Shown: positions 41,964-53,980, numbered from the stretch's first letter. The stretch: DNA of 64,000 nt from Bipolaris cookei (GCA_002286855.1 NRSV01000034.1:124001-188000); one strand, 5' to 3'. Made by a program: numbers and translations. The notes: generated from the sequence alone by a model not told the origin.

Positions 41964-43433
41964 TTAATGATCATGCGCATGCATGTCACCGTGATCTGTC
42001 GCATCTTGCCCTGGACGTAGCGGAGGACATCCATTCAACTCTAAACTAACCTCGATCCCATGCAGTTTCCTGAACCGCGTCCTCGCATCCTGAGTTTTAG
42101 CATCTACAACCAACTCATCTGGGTGAAGTGCGACTACTCGCTCCATTATTCTACGCGGAATATGGACAATGCACACTATCTTGACCTCCGGTCGGGACTC
42201 ATTGCTGGGTACCACCGGGGGGCTCCCCGCTACTGATGAAGCATCACTGCTGGAAGACGAATCAAAGTTCATAGATGTAGATGGCCCAGAATACAGAGCA
42301 TCACGAAGATTCAAGCAGAGCGATTCAATACCCAGCTCTCGCTCGAAACGGAGAAACGTTGAGAACAGAATGTGCGGATCACGTGTATCTGTTCTGTTCG
42401 CTCGTGAATTTATCATGGACCCGATATGATGTGGCGCGTGGAACAGTGGTGGTGGATGGATGTTGGTTTGCTGGTGCATCTGTAGCTGTTGTTGCGCCAG
42501 CAAGTTGACATGCGGAGGGTGGTTCTGGTGATGGTGATGGCCATGATGGGGCCCACCTAGTCCCAATGGGCCTTGCGCAAACTGCAGAAAGGGCATTGCC
42601 GGTGCTGGGGGTGGGGGAGGTGGAAGCTGGATGCCTCCTGTTTGGGCTTGATTGCCTCCTCCACCAACGACCTGTGCATTCCCATTGGCCATGAACTGCG
42701 TGGGGCTCTGAACTTGTTGCTGAAGGGCATGCATCTGCTGTTCCAAGGCTACCGGCAAAGCTTGGGGGTGTCCTCCCGGTCCTCCCAAGGCACCCACAGG
42801 CGCAGCTTGCAAACTCCCAAACGCAGCAGGCAGCCCCATTGCGCCACACCTCAGAAACACCCACAGACTCTTCAGCTTAGGGAGATCGCTCTTCAAACTC
42901 CTTTCTGCTTGTTTGCTTCCCAGATACGCGGTCCACAGCTTCAAGTCTTTCTGTCTAATGCGGAAATAGACACTCGTTATGTTGACGGAAGCAGAAGATG
43001 CGACCACGCGGAATACGTTGCAATCGCTTGGGTGGGTGAACAGGAACCTATTCTGCGAGTACAGAATATCGATTGACTCGCTATACACCTGCTTGTTGGT
43101 GCGAAGAAGGCTGGCGCTGACATTGTGGTGGTCCGCGTCTGGCGATTTGGATGGCCACCAAAAGGGCGAGTCCGAGACGAGAGCAAATGCATAGACGCGG
43201 TCCCGTAGTTCTCTGGGGAGCGACAAGAGGAGCGAAAAGGATAGATTGGGCCGGGTGGTGAGCGAGTGCATATGCGTTGCCGTGGGTGTGGGGAGATGGC
43301 CGTACGAAGGGTTGCGGAGACGGGCTGGGCCGCTTGGGGATTGCGGCGCTGCGTCCATCATGGTGGCGTCTGAAGACGAGGTGCTGTTGGAAGAGGAGCG
43401 CGAGCGCAATGGCATTGAATTACGCGAAGCCAT
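41964..43433 (-). CDS. F-box-like/DUF-type fungal protein
   Basis: A single exon encodes 489 residues. After a Ser-rich start comes FSLLLSLPRELRDRVYAFAL, the LPxELRxxIY opening found in many fungal F-box-like and DUF proteins. It is followed by SASLLRTNKQVYSESIDILY and SQNRFLF. A low-complexity middle (about residues 200-340) contains PPPPPPAPA, a histidine run (HHGHHHHQNH) and Gln-rich stretches (LLAQQQLQMHQQ). The C-terminal third resumes a folded pattern (ILFSTFLRFERELGIESLCL, VCIVHIPRRIMERVVAL) and ends in a His-rich tail. A substrate-adaptor role is possible but not shown. Confidence 0.8.
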   Translation of the reverse strand: MASRNSMPLRSRSSSNSTSSSDATMMDAAPQSPSGPARLRNPSYGHLPTPTATHMHSLTTRPNLSFSLLLSLPRELRDRVYAFALVSDSPFWWPSKSPDADHHNVSASLLRTNKQVYSESIDILYSQNRFLFTHPSDCNVFRVVASSASVNITSVYFRIRQKDLKLWTAYLGSKQAERSLKSDLPKLKSLWVFLRCGAMGLPAAFGSLQAAPVGALGGPGGHPQALPVALEQQMHALQQQVQSPTQFMANGNAQVVGGGGNQAQTGGIQLPPPPPPAPAMPFLQFAQGPLGLGGPHHGHHHHQNHPPHVNLLAQQQLQMHQQTNIHPPPLFHAPHHIGSMINSRANRTDTRDPHILFSTFLRFERELGIESLCLNLRDALYSGPSTSMNFDSSSSSDASSVAGSPPVVPSNESRPEVKIVCIVHIPRRIMERVVALHPDELVVDAKTQDARTRFRKLHGIEVSLELNGCPPLRPGQDATDHGDMHAHDH

Positions 43434-44368
43434 GTCGTCTTACTACGTACAATGTTCGTACACAGAGGCGGGAGGTAAGGGCTGGTATGTAGCCAGCCTG
43501 GTGGGGCGGTGATGCAATACGATAATGTGACGCGGTATTATTAGTCGACAAGGGTGTGCCGTGTCTGGGTATTAGTACGCATGTGTGGTATAAGCGAAGG
43601 ACCTCTGGGCGTAGAGTTTGCTGATGAGATCGCCGGGACAAGAAGATTGCTCAGTAATTATGAGCGGAGAAGAGCAATCCAAATCTTACTGGTCACCCGG
43701 GCAAGAACAAGGAACATGTTGAGGTGGATTGTTGGGTAGCCATGGCGATGCCTTTGCATGCTGAATGGTTGGGATTTCATCATCATCCGCGCGGCTACAC
43801 ATGAGTCCATCTGTCCTACCAGCCGTCCAATCACTTCTGCCCTCTTTCACTTTGTTCTTTCGGGCTCCGTAGACGGGCCGTCAGTCTTCCTCGTGACATT
43901 TCTGCTCGTCGCCTTGGCAGGGCTGAAGCGCTGGCTCGTTGCCCTACGACCGCACGCTTCATCTGTCAACTGCGTCATTCGCGGGAGGCTAGCCTCCGAA
44001 TTACTAGTAGACAAAATACTAAGGTTCGTAGAGTATTCTAATCTTCCGACCCGTGGTGCTGCAGTTCATGTAAGCTAGCCAATCAAATGCTTCAACCGAA
44101 CATTGTGTGTGGTTGGAAACTTGTCACGGGACCTGGAACAAATAAAAATGAATGTCACAAGTACGCTCGGCACAGAGAAACTCAATCTAGTGAAAAGGCG
44201 CTTCATTGGGTTACAAAATGAGGAAAGGACATATAAACACAAATTGCTCTTCTCTTTAATGCAAAAACCACAGAATGATATCGACCCTCAGTTACTCACA
44301 CCTCCCGACCATCTTAACAAACTCCAAGCACCCCCCACAATTCCCTCCTTCTAACACAATCACCCACC
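43434..44368. other. intergenic, nothing recognised
   Basis: This contains the 5' flank of the F-box-like gene and the 3' flank of the 936-residue gene. Short frames only. Confidence 0.5.
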
Positions 44369-47179
44369 TCAACTACTCTCCAACTTCTCCGACACCTCTC
44401 CCTTCCTCCTCCTACTCCTCCTCAACTCCCTCCGCCCCTCCGCCACACAAAACGGTGGATCTTCCACCCTAAACTCCCTACACGCCGACACCGGCTTCGC
44501 ATTGAAACTCGCCCTGCGCAGCGCCGCACTAGCGCGGGCAACCAGCGGCGACGTGGCCATTGGCCCCGTACTCAGCGTACTCGACTTGCGACGGTACGCC
44601 GCATTGAGCAAGGCGTCGATTTGCGACTGTGTCAGGTAAGTTTCGGTGCCGTCTAGCGGGGCGAGATCGAGGTTCGACCAGGTAGTGTCAGTGGCGGCGG
44701 GGAAGAGAGCGCTGCAGCTTTCTTTGCGGACGTTGCTGGATGGGGGGAGGGGCGCAGAGAGGGGGAGAGTGGGTGCTGGGGTGCTGGTGCGAGGGGAGGG
44801 GAAGGTGTCTTGGGGCTCAGAGTAGTTGATGCGAGGTTTTTGGCGGAGAGTGCTGGGGCGGGATGGGCGCGGGTCTTGGGGGTGGAAGGGGGGTGAGGAG
44901 GAGGAGAGTTCGAAGGTGATTGTTTGCTTTTTGGAGTGAGGTTTGCGGGATGGAGGTGAGGAGTCGGAGGAATCCGTGTCGTCGACTCTACGCTTTTTAA
45001 GCTTCTTAGAGGGGATTACAATTTCGCCTTTTGGGTCTTCAAGTGAGTCGCGTCGATGTCGTCGAGAGCGCTTGTTACTACTCTCAACTCTGCCTTCAGC
45101 GATCAACTGCTCCCGAAGCAGCATACATTCCTTGATCCGCTCTTTGATCTCTGGATGAAACTTGTCGTAGTAAGCTGAGTAGTCGAAGTCCTTTTTCGAT
45201 CCGTCTTTCAAGAACTCCTTGAAAGCAGGGAGCCGCTCGATCTTCTTATCCACAAGCTTCACCTCCATGTCACCGCGGTGCACAGTAAAAGAGCCAGGCC
45301 GGATCGTGCGTTGGAGGATAAATTGCTTCATCTGCGACTTTGCACGGTGTTTGATGTTCATGTCATATAGAGCGTAGACGAGCGTGCGTTCATGTGGCTT
45401 GGGCGCACCCCGGATATATTCTTCATGAACAGGGTAGTTTGCAAACTCAGGTGTCTCGGCAAGCCGGCCTCTCCTGGCAGCGCCGATGAACCTCTTCGCT
45501 ATAGCTGCTTCGTGATGGTGTTTGGGGCCAAACGCAGAGGCAAAATGCCCTTTCAGCTCCTTCTCCATGCTCACGCGCTGGTCCACTCTAACATCTGCAA
45601 TCTGACAAATGTATGCAAAGTCTAGGAAGCGCTCCATGCAGTACAGATGTACGTATCCAACACAATCATATGGGTCAACCACACCTGGGCCATATGTCTT
45701 GTGCTTCTCGTCAAAAGCAACTCGGTAGTTGCCTACTTCTGCTGTACCCTTGCCAGTGTACTTTCGCATTGGGCACTTCTCGAATCGGCAATGGCTATGA
45801 GATGCAGATGCATATCGACGAGCTGAATCAGGAGCTACGGGTTGAATCCAGATACGGAGGTTATCGCCAGGATACTGTGTAATATATTCGTGGATCTGAC
45901 GGGCAGACATGGTGCGCTTCTTAAATTCGTGCATACCATTGTTCTTGCTGTACTCCAACATGTAGTGTGTCGATTCCCAATCACCAAAAGGGAGTCTCTT
46001 AGTCTTGTATTTATGACCCTCCTCTGCGTGCTGATTAATTCGAGCTGTGCGAGTCGTTTCGCCCTTGGTGGTATGGTTGATACGGACCCAAGGTTTGTCC
46101 TCGCATTTCTTTGGCTTTTCGCCAGCTTTCAGAACGCCTCTGCTGACAGGTTGGCTTAGAGAGCCGTCCTCGGAAGCCAAGGATTGTTTGCGGGAGGCAT
46201 CTGGTGACGCGATGACTTTTACAAGTTGATCCTCTCGCAGCCGCATGGTAGTAGACGCGTCATCCTCAGAGTCTGTGCTATATGCCGAACGTTTCCGCTT
46301 TTTTACTGGCTGTGATTCCATTTGCTTTGCTACCTTATAGTGTTTGATTGGTATTGGAGGGCATTCAGGGTAGTGTTGTGAATATTGTTGCTGTGAGAAC
46401 TGGAGATAAGGCTGAGTCGGATATAGTGGAGCAGATGGATAAGGATACATCTGTCGCGTTTGGCAAACGATTGGATGTTGTGACATATCCGGCATATATT
46501 GGGTGCCGCCAGGAAGTGCTGAAAGTCCTGGGGTGGCACCATCATATTCTGGTATCGTCCATGAAGTTGGGCCCCAAGCATTTGACTCCAGAGGTGCGTT
46601 ACCATATGGCTCCCTAGAGACTGGTTCGAGCGAGTTTGTTATAGCCGTAAGGTCATATTCAGGTTCAGCTGTATATTGTAGATTATTATATTGCTTGGAA
46701 GGAGCATGCGATAGCCCTAAGCCAATTTCAGATTGATCGTTCTGCAAGAGGTCAGTATACTGAAACTGCTTAGTATCAGGACCATTGGCAGCCAAGTCAG
46801 GGTCATTCGTTGTAGCCCAGTCAAGATTATCGAGATTAATGGTATCATTCGTAAAGTAATCGTTAGCAGTGAATTGATTTAGATCAAAGCAATCATCAAA
46901 CAGAGATGGGTCGATTACGCTAGGCAAACTGAGTAGACCACTAGAATCGCTCGTCTGCTGTGATCCTGTAAGGCTGGGCTGTTGGGTTGTTGTAACAGCA
47001 TCAGCTTGTGAATGTGCAACTTGGACCATCTTTTCGGAACAAGCTGAACTATGGCGAGCACGACTAGATGAAGCCTTTGTTGATCTACATTCGGGTTTAC
47101 CAGATTGGTCCAAGGTCTGGTCCTGTAAAAACGCACTCGAAGATTTTGGAGAGGTTTCCGCTGAAGAGATGGAAGACAT
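44369..47179 (-). CDS. 936-residue nuclear-type protein with conserved Cys/His core
   Basis: A single uninterrupted exon. Residues 1-300 are Ser/Gln/Asp-rich and disordered in character (SLFDDCFDLNQF, FSQQQYSQHY), ending at a basic signal KKRKRSAYSTDSEDD. Residues about 360-640 form a conserved-looking core: KPWVRINHTTKGETTRTARI, YPGDNLRIWIQP, a cluster HCRFEKCPMRKYTGKG, GNYRVAFDE, YVHLYCMERFLDF and ERTLVYALYDMNIKH. The C-terminal 250 residues are polar, with further basic clusters (SNKRSRRHRRD, SKKLKKRRVDD). This layout suits a transcriptional regulator. The Cys/His core is not a zinc finger type I can name, and no catalytic motif is visible. Confidence 0.85.
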   Translation of the reverse strand: MSSISSAETSPKSSSAFLQDQTLDQSGKPECRSTKASSSRARHSSACSEKMVQVAHSQADAVTTTQQPSLTGSQQTSDSSGLLSLPSVIDPSLFDDCFDLNQFTANDYFTNDTINLDNLDWATTNDPDLAANGPDTKQFQYTDLLQNDQSEIGLGLSHAPSKQYNNLQYTAEPEYDLTAITNSLEPVSREPYGNAPLESNAWGPTSWTIPEYDGATPGLSALPGGTQYMPDMSQHPIVCQTRQMYPYPSAPLYPTQPYLQFSQQQYSQHYPECPPIPIKHYKVAKQMESQPVKKRKRSAYSTDSEDDASTTMRLREDQLVKVIASPDASRKQSLASEDGSLSQPVSRGVLKAGEKPKKCEDKPWVRINHTTKGETTRTARINQHAEEGHKYKTKRLPFGDWESTHYMLEYSKNNGMHEFKKRTMSARQIHEYITQYPGDNLRIWIQPVAPDSARRYASASHSHCRFEKCPMRKYTGKGTAEVGNYRVAFDEKHKTYGPGVVDPYDCVGYVHLYCMERFLDFAYICQIADVRVDQRVSMEKELKGHFASAFGPKHHHEAAIAKRFIGAARRGRLAETPEFANYPVHEEYIRGAPKPHERTLVYALYDMNIKHRAKSQMKQFILQRTIRPGSFTVHRGDMEVKLVDKKIERLPAFKEFLKDGSKKDFDYSAYYDKFHPEIKERIKECMLLREQLIAEGRVESSNKRSRRHRRDSLEDPKGEIVIPSKKLKKRRVDDTDSSDSSPPSRKPHSKKQTITFELSSSSPPFHPQDPRPSRPSTLRQKPRINYSEPQDTFPSPRTSTPAPTLPLSAPLPPSSNVRKESCSALFPAATDTTWSNLDLAPLDGTETYLTQSQIDALLNAAYRRKSSTLSTGPMATSPLVARASAALRRASFNAKPVSACREFRVEDPPFCVAEGRRELRRSRRRKGEVSEKLESS

Positions 47180-49016
47180 TGGTTGTTTTTCTGATAGACA
47201 GAAAATAAACAGAGTGTACTCGCAGGGTAATCAGCATACAGGCATATATGTGACTTCACACAGTTCTTTGACGGTCCCGTTACTGATCTTGATTGGACAA
47301 AGGAAGCGTATGTCAGAGCACTGGTCATTGTGCTAAAAGCATTTGTCATTGTCCTGATCATACAAAGCAAGCCCCAAAGGATGGCGAGCTAATGGAAAAC
47401 CAGCCTCATCTACAACCTTTTGTCGCTGTTGGATATCCGGTGCCTAGGAGATGCAACAAGGCCACAAGCTAACGACAGTTTCTTTTTGAGACATTAAGAC
47501 TGTACTATCGGAGGATTTTCAAAACACTCAGTGAAGGGTCTTTACCTGCCGACTGTTAGCTACTAAGCTCAGAAATAGAGGCAGTGCAGTAATGAAGAAT
47601 TGTTCAAATCAGAAGATGTTAAGCAAATTTTTCGACACTATTGTTACGAACAGGTCTGTGAATTTTTGTCTTTTTTTCATCATATGAGAAAGAACGCGAG
47701 AGATATGTAACGTACCAGGAGAAGTCAATGAGATACCGAGGCTAGATTAGAGGTAAGTACATAGCGTTGGTGTAGCCAGATAGCATCATGAAGCCTGAAT
47801 TAAGACTGAAGAGCGTAGGGTTGGGTGTCTCAATCTGCGAAAACAGATTGCGAGAGTTCCAGATACATGATTGGGCATTGGTAGCAAGCCCGGCCACCAA
47901 AACACGGCACCCGTAGGTGTCGCTGCTTTGATGTTGGAGATGTTGCAGTGTTGGAGTCGAAGCTCGAGGACAAAGAAAAATTATGCCGAGGCGCTAACGA
48001 CGGAACAGCTGTTTTGCCGAGCGATTGAACTACGGCGGACCGCTCGCATTGACCCTCACGGACCTCGACACGAGAGCAATGTCTGCCTGAGGAATCTGGG
48101 GTTCCGATGATCTTCGGGTGTCTGAACTGTCAAGCGCGAGAGTCATGTCCGTGTACGCTTCGGCTTGCATTGTTTCCGGCTCCAGTCTTCAACGGTGAAA
48201 CACGTCTTGTGTTCAAGGATCAAACATGACATGTTTGGTCAAACGTCTGCGCCTTCGTGAATAATAATATGGCACATATATAATGAGAGTAATAAGGCGG
48301 TTGCCAAGGAAAAGACCGAAAAATCATGTTTGATCCGATAAGATAGGCCAATACAGCTATATTCTGGCTGTGCCGCGGTTTCGAAACGGGTATCAAAATG
48401 GCCTTCTCGGAAGGACTTCGTCACGGGAATTAGTCAATGGTCCACTAAGTGATAGCGATGAAAATGGTGCCGAAACAGACTGAAGCTCGAAAGCTTATGG
48501 AGAAAGTGACCCTACATGCATCGACAGTATTGACAAGGGTACTCCTTCTCTTTATCACATCAAGCCGTATGCATTGAGATGTCTGTTCCCTAGATCCTTA
48601 CAAGAGCACGCACGTATACTGCCGATAAGCTTCCTAAGAGCCACGTGGAAAAACGGGTCATCCCTGTGCCAGGACGTTGGACCCAAAACGTCTGGGCAGT
48701 TTCTCTATGACATTTTGGTGTATCACAAAACCATAGGAGTCACCAAGACTCTTACTAGCCAATTATTGGCTGCAATCTCAATGACAAAGTTCACAACCCG
48801 GTACTAAACATGAAGCAACCCTTGGCCGGATCGCATAATACCGGGGTATACATCTCCAAGGTGACATTCATAACCGAACGACTGCTGCATACAGTTTGAG
48901 GCCTGCCACCTGCTTCCTGTTCTCTCGGCCAATCTTCTGTCAGGTCGTGGCCGGAAGCCATTTTTATCAATCTCAATAGTTCTTTTTTGTATTTCAATGT
49001 TTATTAGTATCACATA
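47180..49016. other. 1.8-kb intergenic region between divergent genes
   Basis: It holds the promoters of the 936-residue gene (left) and the Pth11-like gene (right). No coding frame with supporting features was seen. Confidence 0.5.
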
Positions 49017-50245
49017 ATGGATAGCGCAAAGGTTGAGGAGCTGGAGCTCCTTGGCGCCATTACTGTCCACCTCATAATCACCCTTTTAATACTCACCTAT
49101 CTCAGTGTTGGCCTACGAATATGGGCACGATATCGCGTTACAAAGTCTCCTGGTTGGGATGACGCCGCCATGATAGCCACACTGATGCTGTTTACGGTTT
49201 ACTGCGCGCTCATTCTCGCCATGACCTTTCGGGCAAAAAGCATCAAACCCTGGGCCGAAGACAGTATCCACACTACTGTGATTGTACGTCACTGCGCAAC
49301 TACTTGTGTTGCCGTATCTTCTTTTTAATAGGCTAACCAGTGGCTAGTTTGTCCAACTTTCAGAACTCTTCTATGTTCTTACAACAACCTTCTTGAAAGT
49401 CTCTCTTGGTCTTTTCTTCCTGCGAGTCTTGACCAAAAAATGGCAAAAGCATGTCTTCCACACCGTTCTCATAACTGGGGTGGTTTATGGCTTTTTCTAC
49501 TTCTTCATTGTTCTCTTCCAATGCGGCGACCCTAGACATCTTGCCGACTCTTTTATTCAAAAGTCGTCAGAAAATTGCCTGCCTCCAACACTTCGCATGA
49601 GCGCCGGGTACATCTACGGCATCATCAACGTCTTGGCAGATTGGACATTCGTCTTGATCCCCATCTCTGTCCTAATGGACAGTGATTTGGATCGCCAGAG
49701 TAAGATGAGTGTTAGCATGGTCATGGCCTTGGGAGCTATTGGCAGTATAAGCTCGATAATGAGACTGGTGTATCTGGATGGCTTAGACATGAGCACAATA
49801 GAGTCGTTGAACGGTACGTTTTTTCCTTTCATGAGTTGCGTGTTTGAAGAATGGTACTGATATGGAAACAGCGCAAGCAGTCAAGGCAACCATTTGGGCG
49901 ACTGCCGAACCCGGGACTGGAATCATCGCAGCTTCCATTGCCATCCTACGCCCTCTGTTCCGGCAGATATTCAACGATATCCGCAAGCTAGCATCATTCA
50001 CTTCCAAACCTCGCAAAGTAAAACCGTCGAACGACGAGATTGCACTTAGGGGTCCTGAGACTGTAACGCAGAACGCAGATAGCGAGCCACTAAACATAGA
50101 GACTAAGAGGATGAGCATGGACAGCGTCCATAGTGAAGACGGCCAATCGCCATGGACCCCGACCATTACGTCGACGGCGGACGTTCCGCGCATGAATCTT
50201 GTAAAGGGAAAGACGACGCCAGCATCATGGCCAAAGGCGGGATGA
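49017..50245 (+). CDS. Pth11-like/fungal rhodopsin-domain membrane protein
   Basis: Exons 49017-49283, 49348-49813 and 49872-50245 (introns 64 and 58 nt) give 368 residues. The first helix is followed by SVGLRIWARYRVTKSPGWDD, the hallmark of the fungal seven-helix rhodopsin-like (PTH11-type) family. Later come FVQLSELFYVLTTTFLKVSL, FQCGDPRHL, YIYGIINVLADWTFVLIPI and AQAVKATIWATAEPGTGIIA, all in family order. A roughly 100-residue polar tail ends the protein. Members without a CFEM domain, like this one, are candidate plasma-membrane receptors. Ligand and pathway are unknown. Confidence 0.9.
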
Positions 50246-50920
50246 GATGGTGTGTATGCAGGAGGACAATGCGACAATATGTGCAATGCGTCGAGAATGC
50301 AAGCTTGAAATAAAATCACATTGGACTTTAGTTTTTTAACATGAGTTTTTGATGCAAATGTTGGTAATGTATAATCGGTCACGCTAATATGGTGTATGTT
50401 TGGCGCCGCATGAATCCAGGTCTTGTGTGGTGAGAGCGATAGGTGTTGAGTTGTGACGTGCTCACGTGGCTCGGCCATTGGCAACCCGAATCTTAGATGG
50501 AAATTGGAACAGAGTGTTTTCATCGACATCACCGTCTCAAAATACAGTGATTGCATACTGAGTGTAAATACTGGAGAGCGTGTCGATGGTGGCCAAGGGA
50601 CTACTAAGAGGCCATTGCATCACCCAGAGCCACGGTCCAATGAGATGACGTAGCGGAAGAAGCAGACTCGGCAGAGCGGCCCAGGAACAGCGGCGGGATA
50701 TGGGCGAGGTCTTGAGGCCTGGAATTGGGGTACCCCCAGCACATTCACCATGGCATAGCCACCTGCCCATCCGCGCCATGTGTCCCTCGCAGCAAGAGAC
50801 GACATGTGGACACCGATGCTGCACCGATCCCGAGCCTCTGCAAGGCCTCGGGCTATTTGCTTGTATGCGCACGCCTGCAGGTCCCCCCCATCCGCTCACC
50901 ACGCACTCGTCTCGCCGTAC
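50246..50920. other. intergenic, 5' flank of the phosphatase gene
   Basis: The phosphatase frame is open from 50780, so translation could start upstream at ATG 50780. That extension is Arg/Cys/Pro-rich and looks untranslated. Confidence 0.45.
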
Positions 50921-52705
50921 ATGGTGTCGCTCGCCCGCCAGCACCGCAGCTTCCATGACTACTTCATAACGCATATTCCCTCAAGTTCCCTGTCTCCCGA
51001 CTCGCGAACCCAGCCCGCGCTCCACCACCGACTCCCCCGTGACAAGAGCACGCCCTACAATGCCGACCAAACCAGCCGCTCGCCCGCCGCTGTCATGGGC
51101 CCGCCGTCGCGGGACATGACGGTCGTACGCATACCGTTGAAGAGTGCTAAACACCACTTTGGCGTGTCATTGTCCCGAGGAGCACGGCCATACAATGAGG
51201 ATGCATTTCAAGCCGGCACCATCGACCTCCCCGCATTCGCGAAGCGACGGCCCATTTCCCTGACCAGAAAGGAGCAGGGTGGAGACGATGGCCAAGTTAG
51301 ACCAGAAATAGGCGCAAGTGGCGATCCTCAGGTGTTTTATTTTGGTGTCTTTGATGGGCACGGCGGTGCCGAATGCTCAGGGTTCCTCAGGGAGCAACTG
51401 CATGACTACTTGGAAAAGGCGACACAGCAATTCGAGCTGAAAAGCAGTCTCATACGGGACAGAAGCGAGGCACATGCAGGCAGCCCGAAAGTAAAGGGCC
51501 AAGCTACGTCTGGAGATCAAAGACAGAGGGACAAGGAGAGCCTGGAGGCCATTGAGACTCATACGCCGCCCGGGACGCAAGCTATGAAGCCACCACAGCC
51601 CGGTACCAAGGACGAGCTACCAACGGCGGGGTCCAAGTCGACTAAGAGTGCCATGGCTGGTGTGCCGCCGGTCAAGCAATCAGACAGCATACGCAAGGCA
51701 GAGGAGCTGGAACAACAGCTAGTCAAGCAGTGGAAGGAGCTGGTTGGCGGATACTTTCGACGCTTCAAGCCAGAGCACTTCTCCATGTCGGCAGGTGGAC
51801 AAGGACATGCTGCTGAAAAGGAGGTTGTGGAGAGGGGCCAGACGAGCTCGTCGGGCATATCAGACAGTATTGAAGAGGGCATTGGGATTGAGACTGTGCT
51901 CGAGTATGCCTTCCTCAAGGCCGACTACGACTTTGTTGCGGCACAGGTGGGCAAGAAAGAAGAGGATGCAGTTCGAGCGGACAAGGCACTAAACGACGAT
52001 GACATTCTCGGCCAGCCATCACGCACTACAAGCAGACACATTGGAGGAGAAAACCGATTCAAGGGCGGCAGCACATGCAGCGTGGCACTAATTTCTACAC
52101 CAACGGCATCGCCATTCTGGCACCCATCTTCGCCATCATCACTCATTACAGCGCACGTGGGAGACACGAGGATACTTTTGTGCAATACGGCCACTGGACT
52201 AGCTGTGCCGTTGACGTCAAACCACCATCCGTCGCTGCCAGAAGAAGCCACTCGACTCCGACGGTTTGCCGCGTCGTTTGTAACAGACTCGTTCGGAGAG
52301 GAACGCATGTCTGGGCTGGCGAACACGCGGGCGTTTGGCGACATGGCGTCGAAGCGGGTCGGAGTGTCTGCGGAGCCCGAGATTCGGCGGATCGAACTGT
52401 CACCGGCTGAATATTCGTTTCTCGTTCTGTGCTCAGATGGGGTATCAGGGCATCTTTCAGACCAAGAGATTGTAGACATTGTCAAGGAGGCAAAGACACC
52501 GGAGCAGGCAGCGCGGGACTTGGTCAGCTTTGCTGTGGAGACGTCGACAGGCAGCGAAGGAGCAGACAATGCAACAGGGCTGGTGGTGCGACTGGGAGGA
52601 TGGGAGCGGCGGGGCGAAGGAGGACTAGGCAGTTTGGGCACCAAGGAGATGCGGGACTGGAGGAGGCAGGAAGCAGAGAACCCGAGGGCCATGGGACGGA
52701 TGTAA
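50921..52705 (+). CDS. PP2C-family protein phosphatase (Ptc6-like)
   Basis: A single exon encodes 594 residues from ATG 50921. The start MVSLARQHRSFHDYFITHIP is basic and hydroxylated without acidic residues, consistent with mitochondrial import. PP2C motifs appear in order: SRGARPYNEDAF, FYFGVFDGHGGAECSGFLRE, SLITAHVGDTRILLC, MSGLANTRAFGDMASKR, LVLCSDGVSGHLSDQEIVDI and GADNATGLVVRL. The metal-binding aspartates (EDAF, FDGHGG, CSDG, ADN) are present, so it should be an active Mg/Mn-dependent Ser/Thr phosphatase. A roughly 200-residue polar insert separates the second and third motifs. The layout resembles the mitochondrial Ptc6 (Aup1) branch, but that is inferred by eye. Confidence 0.9.
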   Translation: MVSLARQHRSFHDYFITHIPSSSLSPDSRTQPALHHRLPRDKSTPYNADQTSRSPAAVMGPPSRDMTVVRIPLKSAKHHFGVSLSRGARPYNEDAFQAGTIDLPAFAKRRPISLTRKEQGGDDGQVRPEIGASGDPQVFYFGVFDGHGGAECSGFLREQLHDYLEKATQQFELKSSLIRDRSEAHAGSPKVKGQATSGDQRQRDKESLEAIETHTPPGTQAMKPPQPGTKDELPTAGSKSTKSAMAGVPPVKQSDSIRKAEELEQQLVKQWKELVGGYFRRFKPEHFSMSAGGQGHAAEKEVVERGQTSSSGISDSIEEGIGIETVLEYAFLKADYDFVAAQVGKKEEDAVRADKALNDDDILGQPSRTTSRHIGGENRFKGGSTCSVALISTPTASPFWHPSSPSSLITAHVGDTRILLCNTATGLAVPLTSNHHPSLPEEATRLRRFAASFVTDSFGEERMSGLANTRAFGDMASKRVGVSAEPEIRRIELSPAEYSFLVLCSDGVSGHLSDQEIVDIVKEAKTPEQAARDLVSFAVETSTGSEGADNATGLVVRLGGWERRGEGGLGSLGTKEMRDWRRQEAENPRAMGRM

Positions 52706-53980
52706 AAGCGTCTTATCTTTTTTGTCTTGTTTTTTTCTTCCCTGGGGTGGAGGCCAGGGTGCATTATCGGGCGCATTTTCTTCTTCTTTTTTGCTTTGTA
52801 GCGGAGTAGACGGTGGTGTTGCAGCTGTAGAAGGTCGATAGGCATCACGTGCACGTCTCCATTCTCTCTCTTCCCTCGTTGCCTCGGTGTCCGACGGCAG
52901 GGCTCCACTATGATGAGTGCATGTCTTTCGTAGTACATGTACCTACAGTCCCATTGTGTATGTGTACTGAGCATGTACTACAGGCACGGGGAAACGGCCG
53001 GACGGACATGGGCGAGTGTTATTCGTTATGGTGATGATGTGCGGTGAGCGGCCCAATGGCCTCGTCATGCTTCGATTTGGACGCATGGAATCGCTTGGCA
53101 TGCTCGCAATGGTCTATGTACTATGTACGCACAGGCAGAGCAGGTTTCTTGTTCAGAGTGGAGAGGGCATGTATGTATCGGTATGTACATGTGTGGTGTG
53201 TGTTCCCGGGGGCAGCACTCTCTCGTGTCCACGTCCAAGAAGATAGACATGTACTTGTACCAAGTACTACTATACACAGACACATAGCACCACGGATGTA
53301 TCCAGACAGGGCTGCAGGCGGGAGGGCGAGCGGAGGGTGCGCGGGGGGAGTTCCAAGCACGATGCGCAAGCGAGCCAATGCGCCGTTGCCAGGCGGGCGC
53401 TGCTGCCCTCGACAGCTGCGCGCCGTGTCTGTGTCTGTGTGTCTGTCGTCGACGGTGCCTGGGCGAGACAGAACGGCCGCCAATTCCACCCTCAGTCTGC
53501 CCTACACCTTTGCCCGCCTTCGGTACTTTCCCATACCCACACAAACCTTCCTCCCCCACACCCTTTGTCTCTACCCGCCTGCTTGCTTGCCCTAGTCCTG
53601 TCCCCTTGTTCTCTCAAACTCTCTTACCCATACACGCACACACGCACACACACACACATCCTCTCCCAAACCTATCCCGGTAGTGGGGCAGAAAGACCCT
53701 TAACAAGGAAAACAACACGTGAACTAGGCTTGCCTACGCTCGACCTTCGTTCGCTGCAAATTCCCTCCCTACGACAAACCTGTCCACCGCACCTTTTTCC
53801 ACCTTTTTCCACCTTTACATTCCCTCCCTCTTCCTCTCTCTCTCTCTTCCGTGCACACACGCTCTCTGTGCCCCTCTTTGCCGCACCTCCCTTCTGCCTA
53901 TTCCGCCCCAGCGGTCTTTTAATCTCTTCGCCCACTAGATACCCCTCTTCAAGCCCGCCAAACGCTCCCCTTCACCCATA
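52706..53980. other. intergenic, promoter of importin beta, with CA repeat
   Basis: The last 500 bp are strongly pyrimidine-rich on the plus strand, as in constitutively expressed fungal genes. A CA-type microsatellite lies at about 53632-53659 and a CT run at about 53832-53848. Open frames here are by-products of low complexity. Confidence 0.55.

Noticed and set aside
49783..50556. 257-codon minus-strand frame
   Set aside because: It overlaps the last exon of the Pth11-like gene and has no protein-like motifs.
51925..52974. 349-codon minus-strand frame
   Set aside because: It is antisense to the PP2C gene, with serine/arginine-rich shadow composition.
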